Below, piece by piece: positions 50,448-59,997 of a DNA stretch of 64,000 nt. The position numbers were made by a program, and so were the translations under genes. The stretch spans positions 1,895,501 through 1,959,500 of the forward strand of contig NZ_CANMPJ010000001.1 of NCBI RefSeq assembly GCF_947499705.1. Reading direction: 5' to 3'. The notes under the pieces are model-generated. The model searched no databases, had not been told where the DNA came from, and saw nothing but the letters and a program-made list of their open reading frames with translations. Positions within the stretch are counted from its first letter, which is position 1, and each line of letters opens with the position of its first letter. This DNA comes from an uncultured Erythrobacter sp. (GTDB lineage Bacteria; Pseudomonadota; Alphaproteobacteria; Sphingomonadales; Sphingomonadaceae).

Positions 50448-50511
50448 GAATTGATAGGGGTAATATGTCCAATTTGTGTTACAGCTATATGTGGACACGT
50501 AGGAGGACACT

Positions 50512-50868
50512 ATGAGCCAGCGGATTCTGGTCGCTGAAGACGAATTGATCGTTGCTTTCGATCTTTGCGACACTGTCGAAGAAGCTGGCTTTGAAGTCGA
50601 AGGGCCGCATGCCGGTATCTCCTCTGCGATGCTCGCATTCCAGAAAGAGAAACCCGATCTCGCCATCCTGGATATCCAGCTTGATGATGGTGTGGTTTTT
50701 CCGCTCGCGAAGAAGCTCTCCGAAGAGAACATTCCGATCATCTTCCATTCGGGCCGTCACAGCCGCGAGGAAGTGGAAGAAAAATTCCCCTCGGCAACCA
50801 CTCTGGCAAAGCCCTGCCCGCCGTCGGCCATGATCCGGGCGGTGAACCAGGTGCTTGAAGCGACGTAA
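50512..50868 (+). CDS. Single-domain response regulator
   Basis: A 118-residue CheY-like receiver without an output domain. VAEDELIVAF supplies the acidic pair, LAILDIQLDDG the phospho-acceptor Asp (near residue 54), FHSG the Ser/Thr position and LAKPCPPSAM the conserved Lys. It probably takes phosphate from a hybrid or HWE-type kinase, relaying or buffering a signal; no kinase is adjacent. GTAGGAGGACACT precedes the ATG. A clear terminator follows. Confidence 0.93.
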   Translation: MSQRILVAEDELIVAFDLCDTVEEAGFEVEGPHAGISSAMLAFQKEKPDLAILDIQLDDGVVFPLAKKLSEENIPIIFHSGRHSREEVEEKFPSATTLAKPCPPSAMIRAVNQVLEAT

Positions 50869-50893
50869 GCTTTGATGATCGCTGAAACGAAAC

Positions 50894-50921
50894 GAGGCGG
50901 GCCGATTGGCTCGCCTTTTTT
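50894..50921 (+). terminator. Terminator of the response regulator gene
   Basis: AGGCGGGCC and GGCTCGCCT pair around GATT (one mismatch), followed by six T residues. It lies 26 bases after the stop. Confidence 0.9.
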
Positions 50922-51019
50922 GTGGCGTCATTCTCCCGACGCTATGCTTGCGACGCTATGCTTGCGACTCTTGGCCAAGCCTGCAAGAGAACAGGGCTAA
51001 CAAGTTTCAGGAGTAACCA

Positions 51020-52246
51020 GTGAACGCCCCCCACAAAGTTGGCGCCTCCGCACCATCCTCGCCCTCGGGCATGGCTCCCTTCAATTGGGAAGATCCGTTC
51101 GATCTTGAAACCCAGCTGACTGAAGACGAACGGATGATCCGCGACACCGCGAATGCCTTCGCACAGTCCGAATTGCAGCCGCGCGTGATCGAAGCTTTCC
51201 GGAATGAGGTCAGCGCACCAGAGCTCTTTCCTCTGATGGGCCAGGCTGGCTTGCTCGGAGCGACCATTCCCGAAGAATACGGCGGTGTTGGTGCGAGCTA
51301 TGTCGCCTATGGCCTGATCGCACGCGAGATTGAGCGCGTGGATAGCGGGTACCGCTCCATGGCCTCAGTTCAATCGAGCCTCGTGATGCACCCGATCTAC
51401 GCCTACGGGTCGGAAGAGCAGAAGCAGAAGTATCTGCCCGGCCTTTCTTCTGGAGAACTCATCGGCTGTTTCGGCCTGACCGAACCCGATGCTGGGTCAG
51501 ACCCGGCGGGCATGAAAACCTACGCCAAGAAAGACGGCGATGGGTATGTGATCTCTGGCTCGAAGACGTGGATCTCCAACTCGCCCTTCGCCGACGTGTT
51601 TGTCGTCTGGGCCAAAAGCGAAGAACATGGCGGCGGTATCCGCGGCTTTATCCTTGAGAAAGGGATGGAGGGACTGTCCGCGCCCAAGATCGACGGCAAG
51701 ATTTCTCTGCGCGCTTCGACCACCGGCATGATCATGATGGATGAGGTCAAGCTGCCCGCCGACGCGCTGCTGCCGAATGTGCAGGGGCTGAAAGGTCCGT
51801 TCGGCTGTCTCAACCGTGCACGCTACGGCATCAGCTGGGGCGCAATGGGTGCTGCGGAATTCTGCCTTCACGCGGCCCGCCAATACGGTCTCGATCGCAA
51901 ACAGTTCGAGCGTCCGCTGGCCGCAACGCAGCTCTACCAAAAGAAGCTCGCCGATATGATGAGCGATATTGCGCTGGGCCTTCAGGCAAGCCTGCGCGTC
52001 GGACGTTTGATCGACGAAGGCCGGTTTGCACCGGACATGATCAGCATCGTGAAGCGCAACAATGTCGGCAAGGCGCTCGATATCGCCCGGCAGGCGCGGG
52101 ACATGCACGGCGGCAACGGTATTTCCGAGGAATATCAGGTGATCCGCCACGCCGTGAACCTCGAAACGGTCAACACCTACGAAGGCACGCACGATGTCCA
52201 TGCACTGATCCTTGGCCGCGCGATTACGGGCATCGCAGCGTTTTGA
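51020..52246 (+). CDS. gcdH: Acyl-CoA dehydrogenase, glutaryl-CoA dehydrogenase type
   Basis: A 408-residue flavoprotein. [24 protein letters not shown] is the typical start of glutaryl-CoA dehydrogenases. [18 protein letters not shown] and [16 protein letters not shown] form the FAD/CoA site, and the catalytic Glu lies in [20 protein letters not shown]. It oxidatively decarboxylates glutaryl-CoA to crotonyl-CoA in lysine/tryptophan catabolism. CAGGAG precedes the GTG start. A CoA-transferase partner (CaiB type), often adjacent, is missing here. Confidence 0.93.
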   Translation: MNAPHKVGASAPSSPSGMAPFNWEDPFDLETQLTEDERMIRDTANAFAQSELQPRVIEAFRNEVSAPELFPLMGQAGLLGATIPEEYGGVGASYVAYGLIAREIERVDSGYRSMASVQSSLVMHPIYAYGSEEQKQKYLPGLSSGELIGCFGLTEPDAGSDPAGMKTYAKKDGDGYVISGSKTWISNSPFADVFVVWAKSEEHGGGIRGFILEKGMEGLSAPKIDGKISLRASTTGMIMMDEVKLPADALLPNVQGLKGPFGCLNRARYGISWGAMGAAEFCLHAARQYGLDRKQFERPLAATQLYQKKLADMMSDIALGLQASLRVGRLIDEGRFAPDMISIVKRNNVGKALDIARQARDMHGGNGISEEYQVIRHAVNLETVNTYEGTHDVHALILGRAITGIAAF

Positions 52247-52257
52247 TGCCTAGGATT

Positions 52258-52363
52258 CGTCATCGCGAGCGACCGCAGGGAGCGCGGCGATCCATGGCCC
52301 GGCCGGCTCCGCAAGTGCAGTCCATGGATTGCCGCGCGGCTTCGCCGCTCGCAATGACGAGGA
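52258..52363. repeat. REP-like inverted repeat upstream of maiA
   Basis: TCGTCATCGCGAGCG (left) pairs with CGCTCGCAATGACGA (right, ending near 52361), enclosing smaller repeats: ATCCATGG occurs on the left and CCATGGAT on the right. It is a palindromic extragenic element unrelated in sequence to the one at 8155. Its right end runs into the GAGGAAG ribosome site of maiA. Confidence 0.8.
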
Positions 52364-52367
52364 AGTG

Positions 52368-53009
52368 ATGAAGCTGCACGGCTACTATCGCAGCTCCACC
52401 AGCTACCGCCTGCGGATCGCGCTGGAGCTAAAAGGTCTCGACTACGAGAATATCCCGGTCAACCTGCTCGAAGCCGAGCAGAAGGGCGACGCCTACACAT
52501 CGCGCAACCCATTCGGCTCCGTTCCGATGCTGGAGGCCGATGGCCGCGACCGAGCGCAATCCATGGCACTTCTTGAATGGCTCGACGAGGCGTACCCGGA
52601 AAACCCGCTGCTGCCCGCCGATCTCGAAGCGCGTTACACTGCGCGTGAGCTGACCTATGCGATCGCAACCGAACTGCATGCGCCGCTCAACCTGCCGGTG
52701 CTCAAATATCTGAAAGACCCGCTCGGCCATCCGCAGCGGGTAATCGATCACTGGTATCGCCATTGGCTCAAGCGCACGCTCGATCCGGTTGAAGCGCGGC
52801 TCAAACAGATCGGAACCGAGAATTTCCTTGGCGATAAACCCGGTCTGTTCGAAACCGTGCTGATCCCGCAGATCTATAATGCTCGCCGGTTCCATTACGA
52901 CCTGACATTGCACCCGCGAATTACGAAGATCGAAGCCGCCTGCCTCGGCCTGCCGGAATTCCAGCGCGCGCATCCTGAAAACCAACCCGACAATCCGAAT
53001 AGGGCCTGA
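52368..53009 (+). CDS. maiA: Maleylacetoacetate isomerase
   Basis: A 213-residue zeta-class glutathione transferase. MKLHGYYRSSTSYRLRIALELKGL is the diagnostic N-terminus with the SSTSYR catalytic/glutathione motif. NPFGSVPMLEADGRDRAQSMALLEWLDE is the GSH-binding cis-Pro/Ser region. It converts maleylacetoacetate to fumarylacetoacetate in tyrosine/homogentisate degradation. GAGGAAGTG precedes the ATG. The fumarylacetoacetase-type gene follows 5 bases later, but hppD and hmgA are not in the window. Confidence 0.94.
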   Translation: MKLHGYYRSSTSYRLRIALELKGLDYENIPVNLLEAEQKGDAYTSRNPFGSVPMLEADGRDRAQSMALLEWLDEAYPENPLLPADLEARYTARELTYAIATELHAPLNLPVLKYLKDPLGHPQRVIDHWYRHWLKRTLDPVEARLKQIGTENFLGDKPGLFETVLIPQIYNARRFHYDLTLHPRITKIEAACLGLPEFQRAHPENQPDNPNRA

Positions 53010-53014
53010 CGTCT

Positions 53015-54025
53015 ATGAAACTCGCCACACTCAACGATGGAACACGCGACGGCAAATTGGTCGTCGTTTCCAAGGACCTGACCCGCTGCTGCGCCGCCGG
53101 ATATATCGCCCCGACAATGCAGGCCGCGCTCGACGATTGGGCGCGGATTGCGCCGGAGCTGGAAGTGCTGGCCCGTGATGTTGAACATGAAACGGTGCCG
53201 TGCGAACGCTTCCATGAGCGGCAGGCGCATTCGCCGCTGCCGCGCGCGTACCAGTGGGCAGACGGCTCGGCCTATATCAATCACGTCGAGTTGGTGCGGC
53301 AGGCGCGCGGTGCGACAGTGCCCGATAGTTTCTATCACGACCCACTAATGTATCAGGGCGGCAGCGACGGTTTCCTGCCCCCGCGCGCCGACATTCCGCT
53401 GGGTGACACGGCGTGGGGCTGTGACATGGAAGGCGAAGTCGCCGTAATCGTCGACGACGTGCCGATGGGCGTTTCGGCGGAAGATGCAGCGAAGCACATC
53501 AAGCTTGTGATGCTGGTCAACGACGTGTCCCTGCGCGGGCTAATCCCGGGCGAACTCGCCAAGGGTTTCGGCTTCTTCCAGTCCAAGCCTGCGAGCGCGT
53601 TCTCGCCGGTTGCAGTCACACCCGATGAGCTGGGCGATGCGTGGAAGGATTCGCTGATCCACCTGCCGTTGATGGTCGATTACAATGGCGAGCCATTTGG
53701 CCGCGCAGAGGTCGGCGTGGATGCGACCTTCAACCTCTCGCAATTGGTCGCGCATGCGGCAAAGACCCGCTCGCTGACAGCTGGCTCGATCATCGGCTCC
53801 GGCACGATCTCGAACAAGGGCGCAGATGGCGGCCCCGGCAAGTCGGTCGCCGAAGGCGGCCTCGGCTATTCCTGCATTGCCGAAATCCGCATGATCGAAA
53901 CGATCCGCGACGGCGAAGCAAAGACGCGCTTTATGGCACCAGGCGATACGGTGAAGGTCGAGATGCGGGACGCAGATAACCACTCGATCTTTGGCAGCAT
54001 CGAGCAGACGGTGGTGGGGGTTTAG
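53015..54025 (+). CDS. Fumarylacetoacetate hydrolase family protein
   Basis: A 336-residue protein. MKLATLNDGTRDGKLVVVSKDL is a typical start. YHDPLMYQGGSDGFLPP, WGCDMEGEVAVIVDD (Glu ligands), LVNDVSLRGL, GFFQSKPASAFSP and the metal-site GSGTISNKG follow. With maiA just upstream it most likely hydrolyses fumarylacetoacetate to fumarate and acetoacetate. It is shorter than the classical eukaryotic-type fumarylacetoacetase and belongs to the bacterial FAH form. The stop overlaps the convergent ybaK-type gene by 4 bases. Confidence 0.92.
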   Translation: MKLATLNDGTRDGKLVVVSKDLTRCCAAGYIAPTMQAALDDWARIAPELEVLARDVEHETVPCERFHERQAHSPLPRAYQWADGSAYINHVELVRQARGATVPDSFYHDPLMYQGGSDGFLPPRADIPLGDTAWGCDMEGEVAVIVDDVPMGVSAEDAAKHIKLVMLVNDVSLRGLIPGELAKGFGFFQSKPASAFSPVAVTPDELGDAWKDSLIHLPLMVDYNGEPFGRAEVGVDATFNLSQLVAHAAKTRSLTAGSIIGSGTISNKGADGGPGKSVAEGGLGYSCIAEIRMIETIRDGEAKTRFMAPGDTVKVEMRDADNHSIFGSIEQTVVGV

Positions 54026-54522
54026 GCCTCAAGCTTAGGCAGCTCGGTGACCATCGGCTTGTGACTCCAGCGCTCGGCTAGCTTCAGGATGTCCGTCCCC
54101 GCGAGTGTAACTGTCGCCGTGTTGCGAAGCGGGTGAACGCCAACTGCATCATCGCCGGACAGCTCCGCGTCGAGTACCAGCTTGATGCTATCCGGCTCGG
54201 CGTTGATCATTGCCAGCGGCGTGACTGATCCGGGCTTTATGCCGATCAGGCGCTCCATATCTTCCGCCTTGCCGAAGCTCAGGCGCTTGCTCCCGATCTG
54301 TGCGGGAACACCTTTCAGGTTCACCCGAGCCTCCGCCGGAACCGTCAGCAGGAAGAACGCCCCGCCTGCGTCTTTCAGGAACAGGTTCTTGGTGTGCAGG
54401 CAGGCAATGTCGGTCTTGATCGCGCGGCTTTCCTCGACGGTGAAGACTGCCTCATGCTCATGGACTGCGTGCGCGATGCCGAGCTCGCGTAGGTCCTCCA
54501 TCAATCCCGCTTCGCCGCGCAT
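54022..54522 (-). CDS. YbaK/ProX-type prolyl-tRNA deacylase
   Basis: A 166-residue protein with the bacterial editing-domain fold: HEHEAVFTVEESRAIKTDI, HTKNLFLKDAGG (conserved Lys), KRLSFGKAEDMERLIGIKPGSVTPLAMIN and GVHPLRNTATVTL. It hydrolyses mischarged Ala-tRNAPro or a related aminoacyl-tRNA in trans. It lies 2 bases downstream of the cupin gene in a frmA-cupin-ybaK operon. No ribosome site is strong, as expected for coupled translation. Confidence 0.92.
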   Translation of the reverse strand: MRGEAGLMEDLRELGIAHAVHEHEAVFTVEESRAIKTDIACLHTKNLFLKDAGGAFFLLTVPAEARVNLKGVPAQIGSKRLSFGKAEDMERLIGIKPGSVTPLAMINAEPDSIKLVLDAELSGDDAVGVHPLRNTATVTLAGTDILKLAERWSHKPMVTELPKLEA

Positions 54523-54524
54523 GG

Positions 54525-54881
54525 TCAGACGTCGGTCGCCTTATAGGCCGTGGCCTCATCGCCTGTGTTTGGCGTATCCTTGGGATCGATGATCACCATC
54601 TTCACCTCACCCTCCGGCACGCGTGGAAAGTGTTCCACACCGCGCGGGACAATGATCATCTCGCCCGGTCCGATCACTTCGATGCGGTCGCGGAATTCCA
54701 TGTGAAGCTCGCCTTCGATCACCAGGAACAGCTCATCGCTGTCCGGGTGGCTGTGCCATTGAAAGTCGCCTGACGCCTTTGCCAGCCGCACCTCGTTGTC
54801 ATTGTAGCGCCCGGCGATGCGCGGTGCCCAATGCTCGTCGAACAGCGCGAATTTCTCCGCCAGATTGACCTTGGTGCCCAT
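54525..54881 (-). CDS. Cupin domain protein
   Basis: A 118-residue single-domain cupin: FQWHSHPDSDELFLVIEGELHMEF contains the first cupin motif (metal-binding HSH...E), and PGEMIIVPRGVEHFPRV the second (His). It may be a metal-dependent dioxygenase or isomerase of small molecules; the substrate is unknown. The ATG overlaps the frmA stop (TGATG), so expression is linked to formaldehyde oxidation. The function in that pathway is not known. Confidence 0.9.
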   Translation of the reverse strand: MGTKVNLAEKFALFDEHWAPRIAGRYNDNEVRLAKASGDFQWHSHPDSDELFLVIEGELHMEFRDRIEVIGPGEMIIVPRGVEHFPRVPEGEVKMVIIDPKDTPNTGDEATAYKATDV

Positions 54882-55987
54882 CAGTAAACGACCACGCTGC
54901 GGATGCTCTCGCCGGCATGCATCAGGTCGAAGCCTGTGTTGATCTCTTCCAGCGTCAGCTTGTGGGTGATCATCGGGTCGATCGCGATCTTGCCGTTCAT
55001 GTACCAGTCGACGATCTTGGGAACGTCCGTGCGCCCTTTTGCCCCGCCGAACGCGGTGCCGCGCCAGTTGCGTCCGGTCACCAGCTGGAATGGGCGCGTC
55101 GCGATTTCCTTGCCCGCTTCAGCCACACCGATGATGATCGAAGTGCCCCAGCCCTTGTGGCAACATTCCAGCGCGTCGCGCATCACATCGATGTTACCGG
55201 TGCAATCGAACGAGTAATCCGCGCCGCCATCGAGCATTTCAACCAAGTGCGCGACCACGTCCGACGTCTCTTTGGGGTTCACGAAGTCCGTCATGCCGAA
55301 CTTCTCCCCCCATTCGCGTTTGGCTGGGTTGAGGTCGACGCCCACGATCCGGTCGGCCCCCGCCATCCGTGCACCCTGGATCACGTTCAGCCCGATCCCG
55401 CCAAGCCCGAACACGACCACATTGTCGCCGGGCTGCACCTTGGCCGTGTTGGTTACGGCACCTACGCCGGTCGTCACCCCGCAGCCGACATAACAGGCGC
55501 TTTCAAACGGAGCGTCCGTTCGTATCTTGGCGACTGCAATCTCAGGCAGGACCGTGAAGTTCGAGAAGGTTGAACAGCCCATATAGTGGTAGATCGTCTC
55601 GCCCTTATAGCTGAAGCGCGAGGTGCCGTCGGGCATCAGGCCCTGCCCCTGCGTCGCGCGGATTGCGCTGCACAGATTGGTCTTGCCGCTCAGGCACATT
55701 TTACACTGACGGCATTCCGGCGTGTAGAGCGGGATGACGTGATCGCCGGGCGCAACCGAAGTCACACCCGCGCCAACTTCACGCACCACGCCAGCGCCCT
55801 CATGTCCGAGAATGCTCGGAAACAGCCCTTCGCTGTCCAGCCCATCAAGCGTGTAAGCATCGGTGTGGCACAGGCCGGTCGCCATGATTTCGACCAGCAC
55901 TTCGCCCGCTTTGGGACCTTCGAGATCAAGCTCGACGATCTCCAGCGGTTGCTTCGCTTCGAATGCTACGGCGGCTCGGGTCTTCAT
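54881..55987 (-). CDS. frmA: S-(hydroxymethyl)glutathione dehydrogenase (class III alcohol dehydrogenase)
   Basis: A 368-residue Zn-dependent enzyme. [45 protein letters not shown] (catalytic Zn Cys), [31 protein letters not shown] (structural Zn, four Cys) and [18 protein letters not shown] (NAD site) define class III ADH. It oxidises S-hydroxymethylglutathione to S-formylglutathione and reduces S-nitrosoglutathione. GGAGGGAG lies before the ATG at 55987. No frmB or frmR gene is adjacent; a cupin and a ybaK gene follow instead. Confidence 0.96.
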   Translation of the reverse strand: MKTRAAVAFEAKQPLEIVELDLEGPKAGEVLVEIMATGLCHTDAYTLDGLDSEGLFPSILGHEGAGVVREVGAGVTSVAPGDHVIPLYTPECRQCKMCLSGKTNLCSAIRATQGQGLMPDGTSRFSYKGETIYHYMGCSTFSNFTVLPEIAVAKIRTDAPFESACYVGCGVTTGVGAVTNTAKVQPGDNVVVFGLGGIGLNVIQGARMAGADRIVGVDLNPAKREWGEKFGMTDFVNPKETSDVVAHLVEMLDGGADYSFDCTGNIDVMRDALECCHKGWGTSIIIGVAEAGKEIATRPFQLVTGRNWRGTAFGGAKGRTDVPKIVDWYMNGKIAIDPMITHKLTLEEINTGFDLMHAGESIRSVVVY

Positions 55988-56041
55988 GGGCGCTCCCTCC
56001 ATTTCGTTTGGAGAGAGCGCAACACGGCTTAGGCTACCGCG

Positions 56042-56734
56042 TCAAGACGCTGTAGTACCCTCCGCAGGACGATGTGCTTTGCGCTCGTCAAGTTCGTCGA
56101 CAAAACCGTGGTTCACATCGCGGTGCTCGGCTTCGTCGGCACGCACGGCGATGATGACATCGCGCAGCCGCGCGTTTTGCGGCAACTGCCAGTAATCAAT
56201 TGCCAACTGAGGTGCGGGCACATTCTCATGCCTTCCCGCATCAACTTCGGCCAGATAGCTGGTGTAGCTGATCACGGCCTCTTCTTCGAAGTACCCGACC
56301 ACACGGTGTGCGGTGCGCGGGGCAAACAGGTAGAGGAAGAAGTAAAGGTTGTAGAAGACCAACTGGGTGGCTGCGATCAGGAACCGCTCGAACGCATTGG
56401 GCTGAGCGATCTCGATGAAGGTCATCAGATGCATCCGCTCGTTCTCTGCTTCGTCGAGCAGAGTGCGGATCCAGCCCTCATCATCGCGCATTTTGCGAAG
56501 CGCGGTCAGGTGTTGCCACAGCCCGCCAACCATGCCGGGAACGGCCGCCACAGTTTCGAGCACCACGGCGCGGTGGCCATAACGCTTGGCGAAGAATGTA
56601 TCGGCAAAGAAACGCAGCAACTTGACGAAGCCGAAAGCGATCTTGTCGCTCCGGGTCACCGGCGCAACATGGGCGGTCAGGTCGGCATCGTAGTTGACTT
56701 GGCGAACGGGCGGAGCGGGCTTTACGTGTTGCAT
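56042..56734 (-). CDS. aox: Alternative oxidase (cyanide-resistant ubiquinol oxidase)
   Basis: A 230-residue di-iron membrane-bound oxidase. The family motifs are [13 protein letters not shown] (first Glu), [11 protein letters not shown] (ExxH), [16 protein letters not shown] (Glu) and [12 protein letters not shown] (ExxH). It transfers electrons from ubiquinol to O2 without proton pumping. The N-terminus is short and carries no targeting sequence. The start at 56734 has GAGG upstream; an earlier ATG at 56791 is possible. It stands downstream of alanine dehydrogenase on the same strand, separated by 119 bases. Confidence 0.95.
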   Translation of the reverse strand: MQHVKPAPPVRQVNYDADLTAHVAPVTRSDKIAFGFVKLLRFFADTFFAKRYGHRAVVLETVAAVPGMVGGLWQHLTALRKMRDDEGWIRTLLDEAENERMHLMTFIEIAQPNAFERFLIAATQLVFYNLYFFLYLFAPRTAHRVVGYFEEEAVISYTSYLAEVDAGRHENVPAPQLAIDYWQLPQNARLRDVIIAVRADEAEHRDVNHGFVDELDERKAHRPAEGTTAS

Positions 56735-56853
56735 TTGACGGCCTCTTTGGCGCGAAAGTTGAGAGTATGTTTCACTTAACTCAACGCGCACTTGGGCCTT
56801 TTGCTCCCGAAAGCCTATGCGATTCTCGGCAGCATATGTTCTGTCTGATGCAA

Positions 56854-57939
<1,086 letters not shown>

Positions 57940-58231
57940 GATTCGCTCCTGCGATTGGGGGTGTCATTCGATAACTGACGCGCAACATAATTTCAATCGA
58001 GAGTAAGCATGCTCCGATCGAAAATTCAGTTTGGGCCAGTGTTGCTTTCCTACTACCGTCCATTCATGGCAATTCGAAGCCGGGCTGAAGGCTAATAATC
58101 AGGCCTTCTCCCGCCAGAGTGTCAACTTCGCTGAATTCGAAATTATTATTATAATTCAGCACTATAAATTCAGAATTGCGGGGTGACATAGTGTCAACTT
58201 TGTCACCTTCACAGGATCGAGGACCGCAGGC
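57940..58231. promoter_or_regulatory. Divergent regulatory region ald / aldehyde dehydrogenase
   Basis: This 292-base region is unusually AT-rich in the centre (58137-58175). It contains GTGTCAACTTCG at 58119-58130 and a 26-base near-perfect palindrome at 58182-58207 (GGTGACATAGT... ...ACTTTGTCACC, 11 of 13 positions paired). It lies 24 bases before the aldehyde dehydrogenase start, so it is a good operator candidate. The regulator is unknown. Confidence 0.6.
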
Positions 58232-59686
58232 ATGACCGACTATCCCAAACTGAAGATGTTCATCGGCGGCGAATGGATCGCGGATGGCGGTGCCGGAACC
58301 ATGCCTGTCACCAATCCCGCGAATGAGGCGGTGCTGGGCCAATGCCCGAAAGCTTCAGCGGAGCAGCTCGATGCAGCGCTGGCCGCGGCGGATCAGGGCT
58401 TCGCCATCTGGAGCCGCACGCCAGGCATCGAGAGATATCGCATTCTGCGGCGCGCTGGCGAGTTGCTGCGTGAGCGCGCTCCGGACATCGCAAAGGTCAT
58501 CACCGCTGAAATGGGCAAGCCGCATGCACAGGCTTTGCCAGAGGTCGCAGTGTCCGGCGATGTGATCGACTTTCTGGCCGAGGAAGCGAAGCGCCAGGGC
58601 GGGCGTTTGGTGCCGGTACGCAGTCCGTCGCTCCTGTCACAGCAGGTGACGCATGAGCCCGTCGGTCCGGCAGTGCTGCTGACGCCGTGGAATTTCCCGG
58701 TGAACTTGCCGGCGCGCAAGCTGGGCGGTGCATTGGCCGCCGGTTGCTCGGTCATTTTCAAGCCCGCCGAGGACACCCCGGCGAGCGCGCAATTGCTGGT
58801 CGAGTGCTTCGTCGACGCGGGTCTGCCAAAGGGCGTTCTCAACCTCGTTTATGGCGACCCCGGACCTGTGTCCGAGCATCTGATCGCCTCCCCGATCACC
58901 CGCAAGGTCAGCTTCACCGGTTCTACGGCGGTGGGCAAACATCTGGGTGCATTGGCCGCGCAGGGGATGAAGCGCTTCACGCCTGAGCTGGGCGGACACG
59001 CACCGGTCGTGATCGGTGAAAGCGCCGACTTCGAGCGCACTTTGGCAGCCTGTGTCGGCGGCAAGTTCCGCAATGCCGGGCAAGTCTGCGTTTCGCCTAC
59101 GCGGTTCCTGGTGGCTCGCGGCATTTACGACAAGTTCGTCAGCGAATTCGCCGCGCGTGCTTCGGCTATTTCGGTCGGCGATGCTGGCGCGGATGAAAGC
59201 GTCGAGATGGGGCCATTGGCACACGAACGCCGGATCGCGGCGATGGAGAACGTGCTTGGAGACCTTGGCGGCGACAAGGGCGAGATCGTGACTGGTGGTT
59301 CAGCAATCACGAATTCAAACGGGTTCTTTTTCCAGCCAACCGTGGTTGCGAACCCGGCACCCGATAGCAGGCTGATGACCGAGGAACCGTTCGGTCCGGT
59401 CGCCGGTATCGTGCCGTATGACTCAATCGAGGAAGCCGTGCGGATCGCCAATTCGCTGCGCTACGGATTGGCATCCTATGCCTTCACCGGGTCGCTGGAC
59501 GAGAGCGCCTATCTCGGACGCGCGCTGCGGTCGGGAATGGTCGCGATCAACCACTTCTCGGTCTCATCGCCCGAAACGCCATTTGGCGGCGTCGGTGACA
59601 GCGGGTTTGGATCGGAAAGCGGTGAGGAAGGCTATCTCGGCTACACCGAGACCAAGCTGGTCACCATCGGGAAATCAGGTGCTTAG
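58232..59686 (+). CDS. NAD(P)-dependent aldehyde dehydrogenase (succinate-semialdehyde type)
   Basis: A 484-residue ALDH superfamily enzyme. TPWNFPVNLPARKLGGALAAGCSVIFKPAEDTP is the cofactor-binding region. SFTGSTAVGKHL, ELGGHAPVVIGESAD (Glu) and RNAGQVCVSPTRFLV (nucleophile Cys) follow, with the C-terminal FGGVGDSGFGSESGEEGYLGY. It is closest in pattern to succinate-semialdehyde/glutarate-semialdehyde dehydrogenases; the exact substrate is unsure. The upstream palindrome suggests specific control. It stands alone. Confidence 0.93.
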   Translation: MTDYPKLKMFIGGEWIADGGAGTMPVTNPANEAVLGQCPKASAEQLDAALAAADQGFAIWSRTPGIERYRILRRAGELLRERAPDIAKVITAEMGKPHAQALPEVAVSGDVIDFLAEEAKRQGGRLVPVRSPSLLSQQVTHEPVGPAVLLTPWNFPVNLPARKLGGALAAGCSVIFKPAEDTPASAQLLVECFVDAGLPKGVLNLVYGDPGPVSEHLIASPITRKVSFTGSTAVGKHLGALAAQGMKRFTPELGGHAPVVIGESADFERTLAACVGGKFRNAGQVCVSPTRFLVARGIYDKFVSEFAARASAISVGDAGADESVEMGPLAHERRIAAMENVLGDLGGDKGEIVTGGSAITNSNGFFFQPTVVANPAPDSRLMTEEPFGPVAGIVPYDSIEEAVRIANSLRYGLASYAFTGSLDESAYLGRALRSGMVAINHFSVSSPETPFGGVGDSGFGSESGEEGYLGYTETKLVTIGKSGA

Positions 59687-59997
59687 CCCGATAAGTTAGC
59701 CGGCCAGCGGCTAACACAGAATGCTTCAACCGCGCGAAAGCAGTCGCGAAAACAGCGAGCGGCGTCTCGGCATCGGGCGGATCCGTCCGTAACGCGCACG
59801 GCGCGAAAGCTCGTCTCCAAAGCACACAGTCCGGCCCATGGCATCCGGCCCGCTAGAGATGATTGTTGGTTTTTCCATTCGCGGCGTCCCCGATTCGCGA
59901 CTTATTATTACCGTAAGCTAACAGGGAAAGTGTGGAAAACTGAGTCAAAAGTTGTCGTTTCCATACAATTTTACGTTTTTGGCGGTTGAAGCGGACC
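59687..59997. other. Intergenic region with a doubtful small ORF
   Basis: About 310 bases between the aldehyde dehydrogenase and the convergent FMN oxidase. On the minus strand a 37-codon frame at 59726-59839 encodes a basic peptide (MGRTVCFGDELSRRARYGRI...). It has no clear ribosome site and may be chance. The AT-rich part near 59890-59975 shows no tRNA or terminator structure I can support. Confidence 0.4.
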
